Source of the DNA: Pseudomonadota bacterium
GTDB taxonomy: Bacteria; Pseudomonadota; Gammaproteobacteria; Burkholderiales; Burkholderiaceae_C
Direction of reading: 5' to 3'
Assembly (NCBI GenBank): GCA_021799355.1
Contig: JAJZAQ010000020.1
Coordinates: forward strand, 1-45,809
Length of the DNA: 45,809 nucleotides
The translations under genes were made by a program, and so were the position numbers. Below are positions 38,977 to 45,809 of the stretch, one piece after another (the first letter of the stretch is position 1; every line of letters starts with the position of its first letter). Under the pieces are notes generated by a model that was not told the DNA's origin, did no database searches, and was given only the letters and a program-made list of their open reading frames with translations.

Positions 38977-39966
38977 ATGTCAGCGCCTGCCGACGCCACT
39001 GCGCCCGCCCTGCGCCGCCTGGCGGACGACTATCTCGCCGACGTCCGGAGCACGCGGCGGCTGGCCGCGGGCACGCTGGCCAATTACCGCCGCGACCTCG
39101 ACGACCTGCTGCAGCGCGCGCAGGCGCTGCACGGCGAGGCAGTGCAGTCGCAGCATGTGCGCCGCTGGGCGGCGCAACTGCACGCTGCGGGAATGACGCC
39201 GCGCGCCATCGCCGCGCGGCTGTCGGCCTGGCGCAGCTTCTACCGCTGGCTCGGCCGCCACGGCCACGTCAGCGCCAACCCGGTGCAGGACGTGCGCGCG
39301 CCCAAGTCCGCCAAACCGCTGCCCAAGGCGCTGCCGGTCGAGCAGGCGGTGGCGCTGGCCGCCTTCGTGCCGCCGGCGCAGACGACGGCGGCACGCCGCC
39401 TGCACGAACCGGCAGCCACACGCGACGCCCGCGCCCATGCCATCGCCGAACTGCTGTATTCCAGCGGTCTGCGCGTCTCCGAACTCACCGGTCTGGACGT
39501 GCGTCCCAGCGCCGCCGCTCGCGGCTGGATCGACTGGGATGCCGGCGAAGTCACCGTCACCGGCAAGGGCAACAAACGCCGCACCGTGCCGGTGGGCGCA
39601 CCGGCACTGGCTGCGCTGCGGCACTGGGTGCAACTGCGGCCGACCCTGCTGCGGCCGCAGTCTGGCGCTGACGCCCAGGCGGCATTGTTCGTCGGCGCGC
39701 ACGGCGCACGGCTGACCCCGCAGCGCGTCTGGCTGGAATTGCGTGAACTCGCCCGCCAGGCCGGTGTGGACACCGGCGTGCATCCGCACATGCTGCGGCA
39801 CTCGTTCGCCTCGCACCTGTTGCAGTCCAGCGGCGACTTGCGCGCGGTGCAGGAATTGCTCGGCCACGCCAACATCGCCACCACGCAGGTCTACACCCGG
39901 CTGGACTTCCAACACCTGGCGCAGGTGTACGACGCAGCGCACCCGCGCGCGCACAAAAAACCCTGA
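38977..39966 (+). CDS. xerC: Tyrosine recombinase XerC
   Basis: XerC with XerD resolves chromosome dimers at dif. The 329 residues have an N-terminal SAM-like core-binding domain (about 11-100) and the catalytic domain with R166 (SSGLRVSEL), K197 (TGKGNKRR), H271 and R274 (HMLRHSFASHLL), H297 (LLGHANIATTQ) and nucleophile Y306 (VYTRLD). It is about 30 residues longer than E. coli XerC, mainly from an insert near 132-152 at the domain junction and a loop near 175-190. Chromosomal context after dapF and DUF484 argues for housekeeping XerC rather than a mobile-element integrase. Confidence 0.95.
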   Translation: MSAPADATAPALRRLADDYLADVRSTRRLAAGTLANYRRDLDDLLQRAQALHGEAVQSQHVRRWAAQLHAAGMTPRAIAARLSAWRSFYRWLGRHGHVSANPVQDVRAPKSAKPLPKALPVEQAVALAAFVPPAQTTAARRLHEPAATRDARAHAIAELLYSSGLRVSELTGLDVRPSAAARGWIDWDAGEVTVTGKGNKRRTVPVGAPALAALRHWVQLRPTLLRPQSGADAQAALFVGAHGARLTPQRVWLELRELARQAGVDTGVHPHMLRHSFASHLLQSSGDLRAVQELLGHANIATTQVYTRLDFQHLAQVYDAAHPRAHKKP

Positions 39967-39984
39967 GCCGCCCCGTCACCCCGC

Positions 39985-41166
39985 ATGAAAACCATCCGTC
40001 TGCACCCCGGCAAGGAGCGCTCGCTGCTGCGCCGTCATCCGTGGATTTTTGCCAGCGCCGTTGCCAAGGGCAGCGCAGACAGCGGCGAGACCGTGCGCGT
40101 GCAGGCCGACGACGGCCGCTTTCTCGCCTGGGCGGCGTACAGCCCGACGTCGCAGATCCGCCTGCGCGTGTGGAGTTTCGACGAGGCGCAGCGCATCGAC
40201 GCCGGGTTTTTCGCCACGCGGCTGAGCCAGGCGATCGCCCGCCGCACCAGCCTGGGGCTGGACCTGACCGCCTGCCGCCTGGTGCATGGCGAAAGCGATG
40301 GCCTACCCGGCTGCATCATCGACCGCTACGCCGACATTGCCGTGCTGCAGGCCGGCAGCGCCGGCATCGAACGTCACAAGCCCGCGCTGCTGCAGGCGCT
40401 GCGCAGCCTGCTGCCGCAGGTGCGCATCTACGAGCGCTCCGATGCCGCCGTGCGTGGACGCGAGGGACTGGCGGCAAGCAGCGGCTGGCTGCACGGCGCC
40501 GGGCCGACGCAGGTGGAAATCCGCGAGCATGGGCTGCGGCTGCTGGTCGATGTGGCCAGCGGCCACAAGACCGGCTTCTACCTCGACCAGCGCGACGCCC
40601 GCGGGCTGTTCGCCAGCGTGGTGCGTGACCACGGCGTGCAGCGTGTGCTCAACTGCTTTTGCTACACCGGCGGGTTCACTCTGGCAGCGCTGGCCGGCGG
40701 CGCGCAACACGTGGTGTCGGTGGATTCCTCCGCCGCGGCGCTGGAACTTGCCGCGCGCCATGTGACGCTCAACGGCTTCGATCCGGCGCGCACCACGTTC
40801 GTCGACGCCGACGTCAACGCCACCTTGCGCCGGCTGCGCGAGGGCGGCGAACAGTTCGACGCCATCGTGCTCGACCCGCCCAAATTTGCTTCCAGTGCGC
40901 AGCAGGTCGAGCGCGCGGCGCGGGCGTACAAAGACATCAACCGCCTGGCCTGGCATCTGCTGCCGCCCGGGGGCTGGCTGTTCACCTTTTCCTGCTCGGG
41001 CGGAATCAGCGCCGAGCTGTTCCAGAAAATCGTTGCCGCAGCCGCGGTCGATGCCGCGGCCGATGCGCAAATCGTCGCCCGCACCGGCGCCGGCGCCGAT
41101 CACCCGCTGACGCTGCATTTCCCCGAAGGCGACTACCTCAAAGGACTGCTGCTGCGCAAACGTTGA
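39985..41166 (+). CDS. rlmI: 23S rRNA (cytosine-C5) methyltransferase, RlmI-like
   Basis: RlmI methylates C1962 of 23S rRNA with SAM. The 393 residues have an N-terminal PUA domain (about 1-75), the family segment VHGESDGLPGCIIDRY, then a Rossmann methyltransferase with SGHKTGFYLDQRDAR, the SAM loop NCFCYTGGFTLAAL, VDSSAAALELA, the DPPKFASS motif and the FSCSGG segment with the catalytic cysteine. It is 18 bases after xerC. The specific target base is inferred from family membership. Confidence 0.93.
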   Translation: MKTIRLHPGKERSLLRRHPWIFASAVAKGSADSGETVRVQADDGRFLAWAAYSPTSQIRLRVWSFDEAQRIDAGFFATRLSQAIARRTSLGLDLTACRLVHGESDGLPGCIIDRYADIAVLQAGSAGIERHKPALLQALRSLLPQVRIYERSDAAVRGREGLAASSGWLHGAGPTQVEIREHGLRLLVDVASGHKTGFYLDQRDARGLFASVVRDHGVQRVLNCFCYTGGFTLAALAGGAQHVVSVDSSAAALELAARHVTLNGFDPARTTFVDADVNATLRRLREGGEQFDAIVLDPPKFASSAQQVERAARAYKDINRLAWHLLPPGGWLFTFSCSGGISAELFQKIVAAAAVDAAADAQIVARTGAGADHPLTLHFPEGDYLKGLLLRKR

Positions 41167-41216
41167 GTTTGGTCGCAGTGCCCCCATCTTTGCGTTTTCA
41201 ACCCAGGAACCGTCCC

Positions 41217-42266
41217 ATGTCCGCACTCATTCCCGCCACCATTGTCACCGGCTTTCTCGGCAGTGGCAAGACTACCCTGCTCAACCGCGTGCTCAACGAG
41301 GCGCACGGCTCGAAAATCGCCGTGATCGAAAACGAGTTCGGCGAGGAGAACATCGACAGCGACATCCTGGTGCGCGAGCAGGGCGAACAGATCGTGCAGA
41401 TGTCCAACGGCTGCATCTGCTGCACCATCCGCGACGACCTGCGCGCCACTCTGGCCGACCTGGCGCACAAGCGGCGCAAGGGCGAACTGGCGTTTGACCG
41501 CGTGATCATCGAGACCACCGGCGTCGCCGACCCCGGGCCGGTGGCGCAGACCTTTTTCATGGATGACGAAGTCGCCAGCCAGTACATGCTCGACGCCATC
41601 CTCACCCTGGTCGACGCCAAGCACGCCAACCAGCAGCTCGACACCCGGCAGGAAGCGCGCCGGCAGGTGGGGTTTGCCGACCAGATTTTCATCAGCAAGG
41701 CCGATCTGGTCAGCGCCGACGAACTCGCCGACCTGCAGCATCGCCTGACCCACATGAACCCGCGTGCCAAACAGACCGTGGTGCATTTCGGCGAGGTGCC
41801 GCTGTCGCAGGTGCTCGACCTCAAAGGCTTCAACCTCAACGCCAAGCTCGACATCGACCCGGACTTCCTCAAGGCCGACGAGCACGACCACGATCATCAC
41901 GATCACGACCACCACCATCACGAACACGGCGAGCACTGCAACCACCCGCACCACCATCACCACGACGACGACGTGAAATCCTTCGTGTTCCGCGCCGACA
42001 AGCCGTTCGATCCGGCCAAGCTCGAAGACTTTCTTGGCGCCATCGTGCAGATCTACGGCCCGCGCATGCTGCGCTACAAAGGCGTGCTGTGGATGCAGGG
42101 CATCGAGCGCAAGGTGGTGTTCCAGGGCGTGCACCAGCTCATGGGCAGCGATCTGGCCGCCCCCTGGGGACCGCAGGAGCCGCGGCAGAGCAAGATGGTG
42201 TTCATCGGCATCGACCTGCCGCGCGACCTGCTCGAACAAGGTTTACGCCAGAGTCTGGTTGCCTGA
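41217..42266 (+). CDS. CobW/G3E-family GTPase with His-rich metal-binding loop
   Basis: G3E GTPases deliver metals or assist metal-enzyme assembly. The 349 residues contain Walker A GFLGSGKTT (12-20), the family CxCC motif (C66, C68, C69 in GCICCTIRDDL), IIETTGVADP, the SKADL specificity motif and a CobW C-terminal domain with FEDFL-type sequence and RYKGVLW. Residues about 221-252 form an exceptionally His/Asp-rich loop that should bind zinc or another divalent metal. The start ATG 41217 has AGGAA upstream. The metal is not known; a YjiA/ZigA-like zinc role is one possibility. It lies 260 bases before dksA. Confidence 0.92.
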   Translation: MSALIPATIVTGFLGSGKTTLLNRVLNEAHGSKIAVIENEFGEENIDSDILVREQGEQIVQMSNGCICCTIRDDLRATLADLAHKRRKGELAFDRVIIETTGVADPGPVAQTFFMDDEVASQYMLDAILTLVDAKHANQQLDTRQEARRQVGFADQIFISKADLVSADELADLQHRLTHMNPRAKQTVVHFGEVPLSQVLDLKGFNLNAKLDIDPDFLKADEHDHDHHDHDHHHHEHGEHCNHPHHHHHDDDVKSFVFRADKPFDPAKLEDFLGAIVQIYGPRMLRYKGVLWMQGIERKVVFQGVHQLMGSDLAAPWGPQEPRQSKMVFIGIDLPRDLLEQGLRQSLVA

Positions 42267-42292
42267 AGACCCGCGTCGCGGCGCGCACGGGA

Positions 42293-42320
42293 TTGCCGTG
42301 TCGCACGAAATGAATAGAAT
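42293..42320 (+). promoter_or_regulatory. Predicted promoter of dksA
   Basis: TTGCCG (42293-42298) and TAGAAT (42315-42320) are separated by 16 bases. The expected start near 42327 gives a leader of about 200 bases before GTG 42527. The leader is GC-rich and contains a 15-base palindrome (42407-42421). Confidence 0.45.
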
Positions 42321-42526
42321 CGGGCGGCTTTGACGCAGGAGAGAACAACAGTTGCTGGGGAGAAAACGGCGGCTACGGGGGCAGGCCGGTCGGCTCGCAC
42401 CGCAGTTGCCCGGGCCGGGCAGTGCGCACCGGCCCGAATGTTCGATACGGTGAAGCGCAAGCCGCGCGGCACCGCGACGCCAGGCACGGCGGTTTGCCGT
42501 GGGTGTCACCATTCGGGAGGAATTTC

Positions 42527-43300
42527 GTGGTGAAATCGCCTCAAAAAGCGGTTGCAGCGCCGGAACAGCCGGCCAAGACCGAGAAGAACAAACCATCCGC
42601 GGCGAAACACTCCGCTACCACGGCCGGCGCGCCGAAAAAACCGGTTGCAGGCGTCACGGCGCCGGCGGTCGTCCCCAGCGCCAAGGCCGCTGCGGCCAAA
42701 CCCGCGACGGCACTGCGGCGATCCTCCCCGAGCACCAGCAAACCCCACGTCGCCAAACCTTTGCCGGCGGCAATGGAGTCGCCCGAACCCATCCGACTTG
42801 ATCGAAGTTCCATGAGTAGCACGATTACCGAACCCACCCCGAAAAAAACCGACCCGAAGCTGGCCAATGCCTGGAAGAACAAACCGGTTTCCGAGCTGAC
42901 CGAGCAGGACCTGCTGGCCATGCCGGAAAGCGAGTACATGAACGAGGTGCAACTCGACTATTTCAAGCGCCTGCTGAGCAAAATGCGCGACGATCTGCTC
43001 AAGAGTGCCGGCGAAACCACCGAGCACCTGCGCGAAGACACGCTGCTCGTGCCCGACCCGGCAGACCGCGCCACCATCGAGGAAGAGCACGCACTGGAAC
43101 TGCGCACCCGCGACCGCGAGCGCAAACTGCTGAAAAAAATCGAGCAGTCGCTCGCGCGGATCGACAGCGGCGAATACGGCTGGTGCGAAGAGACCGGCGA
43201 ACCCATCGGCATCGGCCGTCTGCTCGCCCGCCCCACCGCTACGCTGTCGCTCGAAGCCCAGCAGCGGCGCGAGCTCAAGCAGAAAATGTACAACGACTGA
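42527..43300 (+). CDS. dksA: RNA polymerase-binding protein DksA with long basic N-terminal tail
   Basis: DksA binds the RNA polymerase secondary channel and acts with ppGpp. From GTG 42527 (or the adjacent GTG 42530), both after GGGAGG, the product is 257 residues. Residues 1-95 are a Lys/Ala/Pro-rich low-complexity tail; the DksA core starts near 112 (ANAWKNKPVSEL). The coiled-coil tip DPADRA (178-182 region) keeps the conserved Asp and Ala. The zinc-finger region has only C220 in WCEETGEPIG; the other three zinc cysteines are replaced (CEET, then TLSLEA). Such cysteine-poor DksA proteins are frequent in alpha- and betaproteobacteria. An internal ATG at residue 96 (MSSTITEP) could give a 162-residue form nearer the usual length. 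Confidence 0.92.
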   Translation: MVKSPQKAVAAPEQPAKTEKNKPSAAKHSATTAGAPKKPVAGVTAPAVVPSAKAAAAKPATALRRSSPSTSKPHVAKPLPAAMESPEPIRLDRSSMSSTITEPTPKKTDPKLANAWKNKPVSELTEQDLLAMPESEYMNEVQLDYFKRLLSKMRDDLLKSAGETTEHLREDTLLVPDPADRATIEEEHALELRTRDRERKLLKKIEQSLARIDSGEYGWCEETGEPIGIGRLLARPTATLSLEAQQRRELKQKMYND

Positions 43301-43387
43301 CGTTCCATCTTGGCGGCTTCGCAACACGGCACCACGGTTTGCACCACGCGGCGTCATGGCAGCGCTACCGCGTGTGGACGCTTGATG

Positions 43388-43393
43388 GATAAT
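43388..43393 (+). promoter_or_regulatory. Possible -10 box for the STAS gene
   Basis: GATAAT matches TATAAT at five of six positions and lies about 80 bases before ATG 43474, in the 173-base gap after dksA. The hexamer at the 17-base spacing (CTACCG) is a poor -35. Tentative. Confidence 0.3.
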
Positions 43394-43473
43394 CGGCCAG
43401 TGGTCGCTCACGCAGCACTGGCAGACGAATGCGCCGGACACGCCTCCGGCGTCCCTCGCAAAGACGGCACGGT

Positions 43474-45444
43474 ATGAGCAGTTCGGGATCAGGCGGTTTC
43501 TGGAAACGGGTCGGGGCGTTTGTCAAAAACCCCACCCGGGACTGGTCGCTGACCGACGAGCGTGCGCTGCAGGAACACGAGAGCCAGGCCAAGGCCAAGG
43601 CCCGCGAAGACCAGAAGCGGCAAAACGATTTCATCCGCAAGCGTGAACTCGACGGTCTGCGCAAGCTGCGCAAACGCGAGACCACCGATCTGGGCATCGA
43701 CGACAGCCTGCAGACCAACGTTCCCGACATCAGCTCGCAGCCGGCACCGGCACAGGCGCGTGACGAAACACTGCGCAAAATCAACGAAATCGAAAAATCG
43801 ATGGCCGGCGACCATGCCGTGGCGCCGCGGGTGCGCGCTCCGGTGACGCGGCCCATGCCCGCTGCCGCCCCCAAAACCGTCCCGCCGCCGCTGGCGGCCG
43901 CGCCCGCCAGCGCCGCCCTCAACACTCCCAACGCGCCCCTTACTGCGGGACGTCCAACCGACGCGCCGACGACCAGCCCGATCCAGTGGAAAGTCGACAC
44001 CGCGTATGCCGACACCACGCTGCTGACCAAACCCGCTGCCCTTCCCTCCTCGCCGTCTGACGTGCCCACCGCAGCGGGGCCGGCGACCGCAGCGGCCAGC
44101 GCGTCCACCCTCCCGCCGCTGGTGCCCCCGCTGGCGCCATCGGTTCCGCCGCAAACTCCGCCCGCTGCGCCCACGCCAGCCGGCCCGCCCACCGCTGCCC
44201 CGCGGCCCCCGACCGCGGCATTCGACGAGCAGCCGACCCTGGCTGAAGCGACGCGGCTCAGCGCCGACGCCCTGCCGTCGCGTGCGCCGGCTGCGGCGTC
44301 GGGCGACAGCTGGCTGCGGTCGAGCAACGACTTCATGCCCAGCGCATTTTTCGCCGTCGAGGTGCACGAAGCCCTGAGTTCGAACCCGCTGTTCGATCAG
44401 GCGGTGATGGATTTCGCCAACGGCGACGACGCCGCCGCCGAAAGCGCGCTGCGCGACGCCATTTCCAACTCGCCGGATCTGAACGCGGAAAAAGAACTGT
44501 GGCTGGCGCTGTTCGACCTGTTCCGGGCCTCGGGGCAGACCGACAAATTCGAGGCGCTGGTGGTCGATTTCGTCAGCCGTTTCCAGACCTCGGCGCCCAT
44601 GATCGACGAGGGCCTGCCGACCACCTCCCCCGCAGCCAGGCCGGCGCCAACCGGCTTCAAACCGTCGGTTGTGTTTTCCGCCAACGTCGATGCGCCGCAG
44701 GTCGAGCGTCTGCGCAAGCTGCTGCTGAACAAGCCGTCGGCCATCGAGCTGAACTTTGCCGAAGTGCGCAGCATCGCCCCGGCGGCGCTGCCGGCGTTGG
44801 TCGAAGCGCTCAAAACCCTCAATCAGACCGCCTGCACCGTCACGCTGCAGGGGGCCGACACCCTGCTGGCGCTGTGCCAGGCGCAGGCGCCGGCGATGCA
44901 GCGCGACGCCGCCCCGCAATGGTGGGCGCTGCGCCTGGAGCTGCTGCGTCTGCTCAACCAGCAGGACGATTTCGACGCCGTCGCGCTCGATTACTGCGTG
45001 ACCTACGAGATTTCTCCGCCGACCTGGGAGGCCGCCCGCGCCCGAGTCGACCGCAGCGAGACCGAGCCCGGCAGCGCAGCGGGCACGCAGGCGGCGTCGG
45101 CGGCGTCGGATTTCCAGCACTCCGCCCTCGGCCCCAGCTCGGTGCTGGGGACAGCGGGCACTCGCTCGGCGCAGTTGCAGCTCAGCGGGCAGATCCAGGG
45201 CAGTTCCAGCGCGTTTCTCGCCCCGCTGGAGCAGGCGGCGAAAACCCACGACCAGCTGAGCATTTCGCTGCGCCATTTGCGCCGCATCGACTTTTCCAGC
45301 GCCGGTGCGCTGCTCAACTGGGCGATGCTGCAGCACGACGCCGGCAAAACCCTGCAGTTCACCGGGGTGCACCGGCTGATCGCCGGTTTGTTCAGCATCC
45401 TGGGGCTGCACGAACACGCACTGATCCAGCTCCGCCGCGACTGA
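43474..45444 (+). CDS. Tandem helical-pair/STAS protein with Pro/Ala-rich linker
   Basis: No named family is certain. The 656 residues divide into: a basic, charged N-terminus (1-110, FWKRVGAFVKNPTRDW then Lys/Arg/Glu-rich helices), a Pro/Ala/Thr-rich linker (about 118-280), a helical segment (about 295-377), a STAS-like domain (about 398-470), a second helical segment (about 481-520), and a C-terminal STAS domain (about 566-656, with RIDFSSAGALLNW in the place of the STAS phospho-serine loop). The two helical segments resemble each other (WLALFDLFRASGQTDKFEAL and WWALRLELLRLLNQQDDFDA), suggesting duplication of a helix-pair plus STAS unit. There is no signal peptide or membrane helix, so it is cytoplasmic. 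A role in signalling or protein scaffolding is inference. Confidence 0.8.
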   Translation: MSSSGSGGFWKRVGAFVKNPTRDWSLTDERALQEHESQAKAKAREDQKRQNDFIRKRELDGLRKLRKRETTDLGIDDSLQTNVPDISSQPAPAQARDETLRKINEIEKSMAGDHAVAPRVRAPVTRPMPAAAPKTVPPPLAAAPASAALNTPNAPLTAGRPTDAPTTSPIQWKVDTAYADTTLLTKPAALPSSPSDVPTAAGPATAAASASTLPPLVPPLAPSVPPQTPPAAPTPAGPPTAAPRPPTAAFDEQPTLAEATRLSADALPSRAPAAASGDSWLRSSNDFMPSAFFAVEVHEALSSNPLFDQAVMDFANGDDAAAESALRDAISNSPDLNAEKELWLALFDLFRASGQTDKFEALVVDFVSRFQTSAPMIDEGLPTTSPAARPAPTGFKPSVVFSANVDAPQVERLRKLLLNKPSAIELNFAEVRSIAPAALPALVEALKTLNQTACTVTLQGADTLLALCQAQAPAMQRDAAPQWWALRLELLRLLNQQDDFDAVALDYCVTYEISPPTWEAARARVDRSETEPGSAAGTQAASAASDFQHSALGPSSVLGTAGTRSAQLQLSGQIQGSSSAFLAPLEQAAKTHDQLSISLRHLRRIDFSSAGALLNWAMLQHDAGKTLQFTGVHRLIAGLFSILGLHEHALIQLRRD

Positions 45445-45525
45445 GGCGCCGGCGCCCCCCGCTTGCGCTGCGTCGGCACCCCCGGCCGTTTTTCGCATTC
45501 CCACCCTCCAGTCCTGCATTCCGTC

Positions 45526-45809
45526 ATGGATCAATATCACGGCACCACCATTCTGAGCGTCCGCCGCGGCAACACCGTGGCCCTAGGCGGCGACGGCCAG
45601 GTCACGCTCGGCCATATCGTGGTCAAAGCCACGGCACGCAAAGTCCGCCGGCTGTACAACGACCAGATCCTCGCCGGTTTCGCCGGCGGCACAGCCGATG
45701 CCTTCACCCTGTTCGAGCGCTTCGAGGCCAAGCTGCAGAAGCACCAGGGCCAACTGTTGCGCAGCGCCGTCGAACTGGCGAAAGACTGGCGCACCGACCG
45801 CACGCTGCG
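45526..45809 (+). CDS. hslV: ATP-dependent protease subunit HslV (partial, 5' end)
   Basis: HslV is the proteolytic chamber of the HslUV protease. The visible 94 residues begin [10 protein letters not shown]; the N-terminal threonine nucleophile should be T7 after removal of a six-residue leader, as in related betaproteobacterial proteins. [34 protein letters not shown] and [12 protein letters not shown] are diagnostic. The gene runs off the window; hslU would be expected next. There is no strong ribosome binding site or heat-shock promoter match in the 81-base gap before it. Confidence 0.96.
   Translation, partial: MDQYHGTTILSVRRGNTVALGGDGQVTLGHIVVKATARKVRRLYNDQILAGFAGGTADAFTLFERFEAKLQKHQGQLLRSAVELAKDWRTDRTL

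Noticed and set aside
38977-39966. xerC as the integrase of a mobile element
   Set aside because: Position after dapF and DUF484 is the conserved chromosomal one, and no attachment-site repeats or phage genes lie nearby.
41879-41975. Tandem CAC/GAC-rich DNA repeat as a CRISPR or satellite
   Set aside because: The short repeats encode the His/Asp loop of the CobW GTPase in frame; there are no spacers of constant length.
42265-42526. Missing zinc cysteines in DksA as a sequencing error or decay
   Set aside because: The replacement residues (CEETGEPIG, then ARPTATLSLEA) form a pattern seen widely in alpha- and betaproteobacterial DksA, so it is a real subfamily trait.
42330-42533. 67-codon frame in the dksA leader, ending across the dksA start
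   Set aside because: It would start at TTG without a ribosome binding site, is Arg/Ala/Thr-rich, and shows no regulatory codon pattern such as a run of one amino acid.
45445-45525. Heat-shock (sigma32) promoter before hslV
   Set aside because: A CTTGCGC-like string and a C-run exist but their spacing is too short and the -10 does not match the CCCCAT type.
43489-45540. Minus-strand open frame of 683 codons opposite the STAS gene
   Set aside because: Composition is Arg/Gly-rich without any motif, and it spans the 3' end of the STAS gene and the gap before hslV; the plus frame shows structured STAS-like domains.

Overview
The window is GC-rich, densely coded chromosomal DNA from a betaproteobacterium, most likely of the order Burkholderiales. 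The grounds are: a dihydrolipoamide dehydrogenase that carries its own lipoyl domain next to a single-lipoyl E2; the order asd-fimV-truA-trpF-trpB-trpA-accD-folC-SPOR-cvpA-purF-metZ; dapF-DUF484-xerC; a CobW GTPase next to a cysteine-poor DksA; and an hslV protein starting MDQYHGTT. A sulfur-oxidising Thiomonas-type member would fit, but the genus is a guess from gene order. I see no rRNA, tRNA, CRISPR array, insertion sequence or prophage. Almost everything is core metabolism.

Layout. (1) 154-6158, minus strand: pyruvate dehydrogenase operon aceE-aceF-lpdA, with a good sigma70-type promoter and a 25-bp palindrome just upstream of its -35. (2) 6344-13312, plus strand: a divergent PAS-type sensor kinase and FixJ-like regulator, then folD, prlC and an exported DUF4124-glutaredoxin protein. 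(3) rpiA (minus) and pyrD (plus) are divergent. (4) 15275-31190, minus strand: one long co-directional run from asd through fimV, truA, the trpFBA block, accD, folC, a SPOR protein, cvpA, purF, metZ and gltX to an unrecognised 85-residue protein with its own -10 and terminator. Four-base start/stop overlaps join trpB/trpA, folC/SPOR, SPOR/cvpA and purF/metZ, so translation is probably coupled. (5) 31498-33173, minus strand: argG and ppnP. (6) pip (plus) faces metK (minus). (7) 35642-45809, plus strand: two lipid A acyltransferases, dapF, a DUF484 protein, xerC, rlmI, a CobW GTPase, dksA, a tandem-STAS protein and the start of hslV.

How the parts work together. The aceE-aceF-lpdA products build the pyruvate dehydrogenase complex. 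The long minus run serves aspartate-family, methionine, tryptophan, purine, folate and fatty acid synthesis plus cell-envelope proteins. The right-hand plus run serves envelope (lipid A, diaminopimelate), chromosome resolution and the stringent response.

No clearly new multi-gene system is visible. The best leads are small: the palindrome and two-component pair beside the pdh operon; a 10-bp hairpin at the predicted 5' end of the metK leader; a protein with a duplicated helical-pair plus STAS module beside dksA; a 116-bp identical tract shared by the two lipoyl domains; a palindromic insertion-like element at the trpB/trpA junction; and an unrecognised 85-residue protein with its own expression signals.
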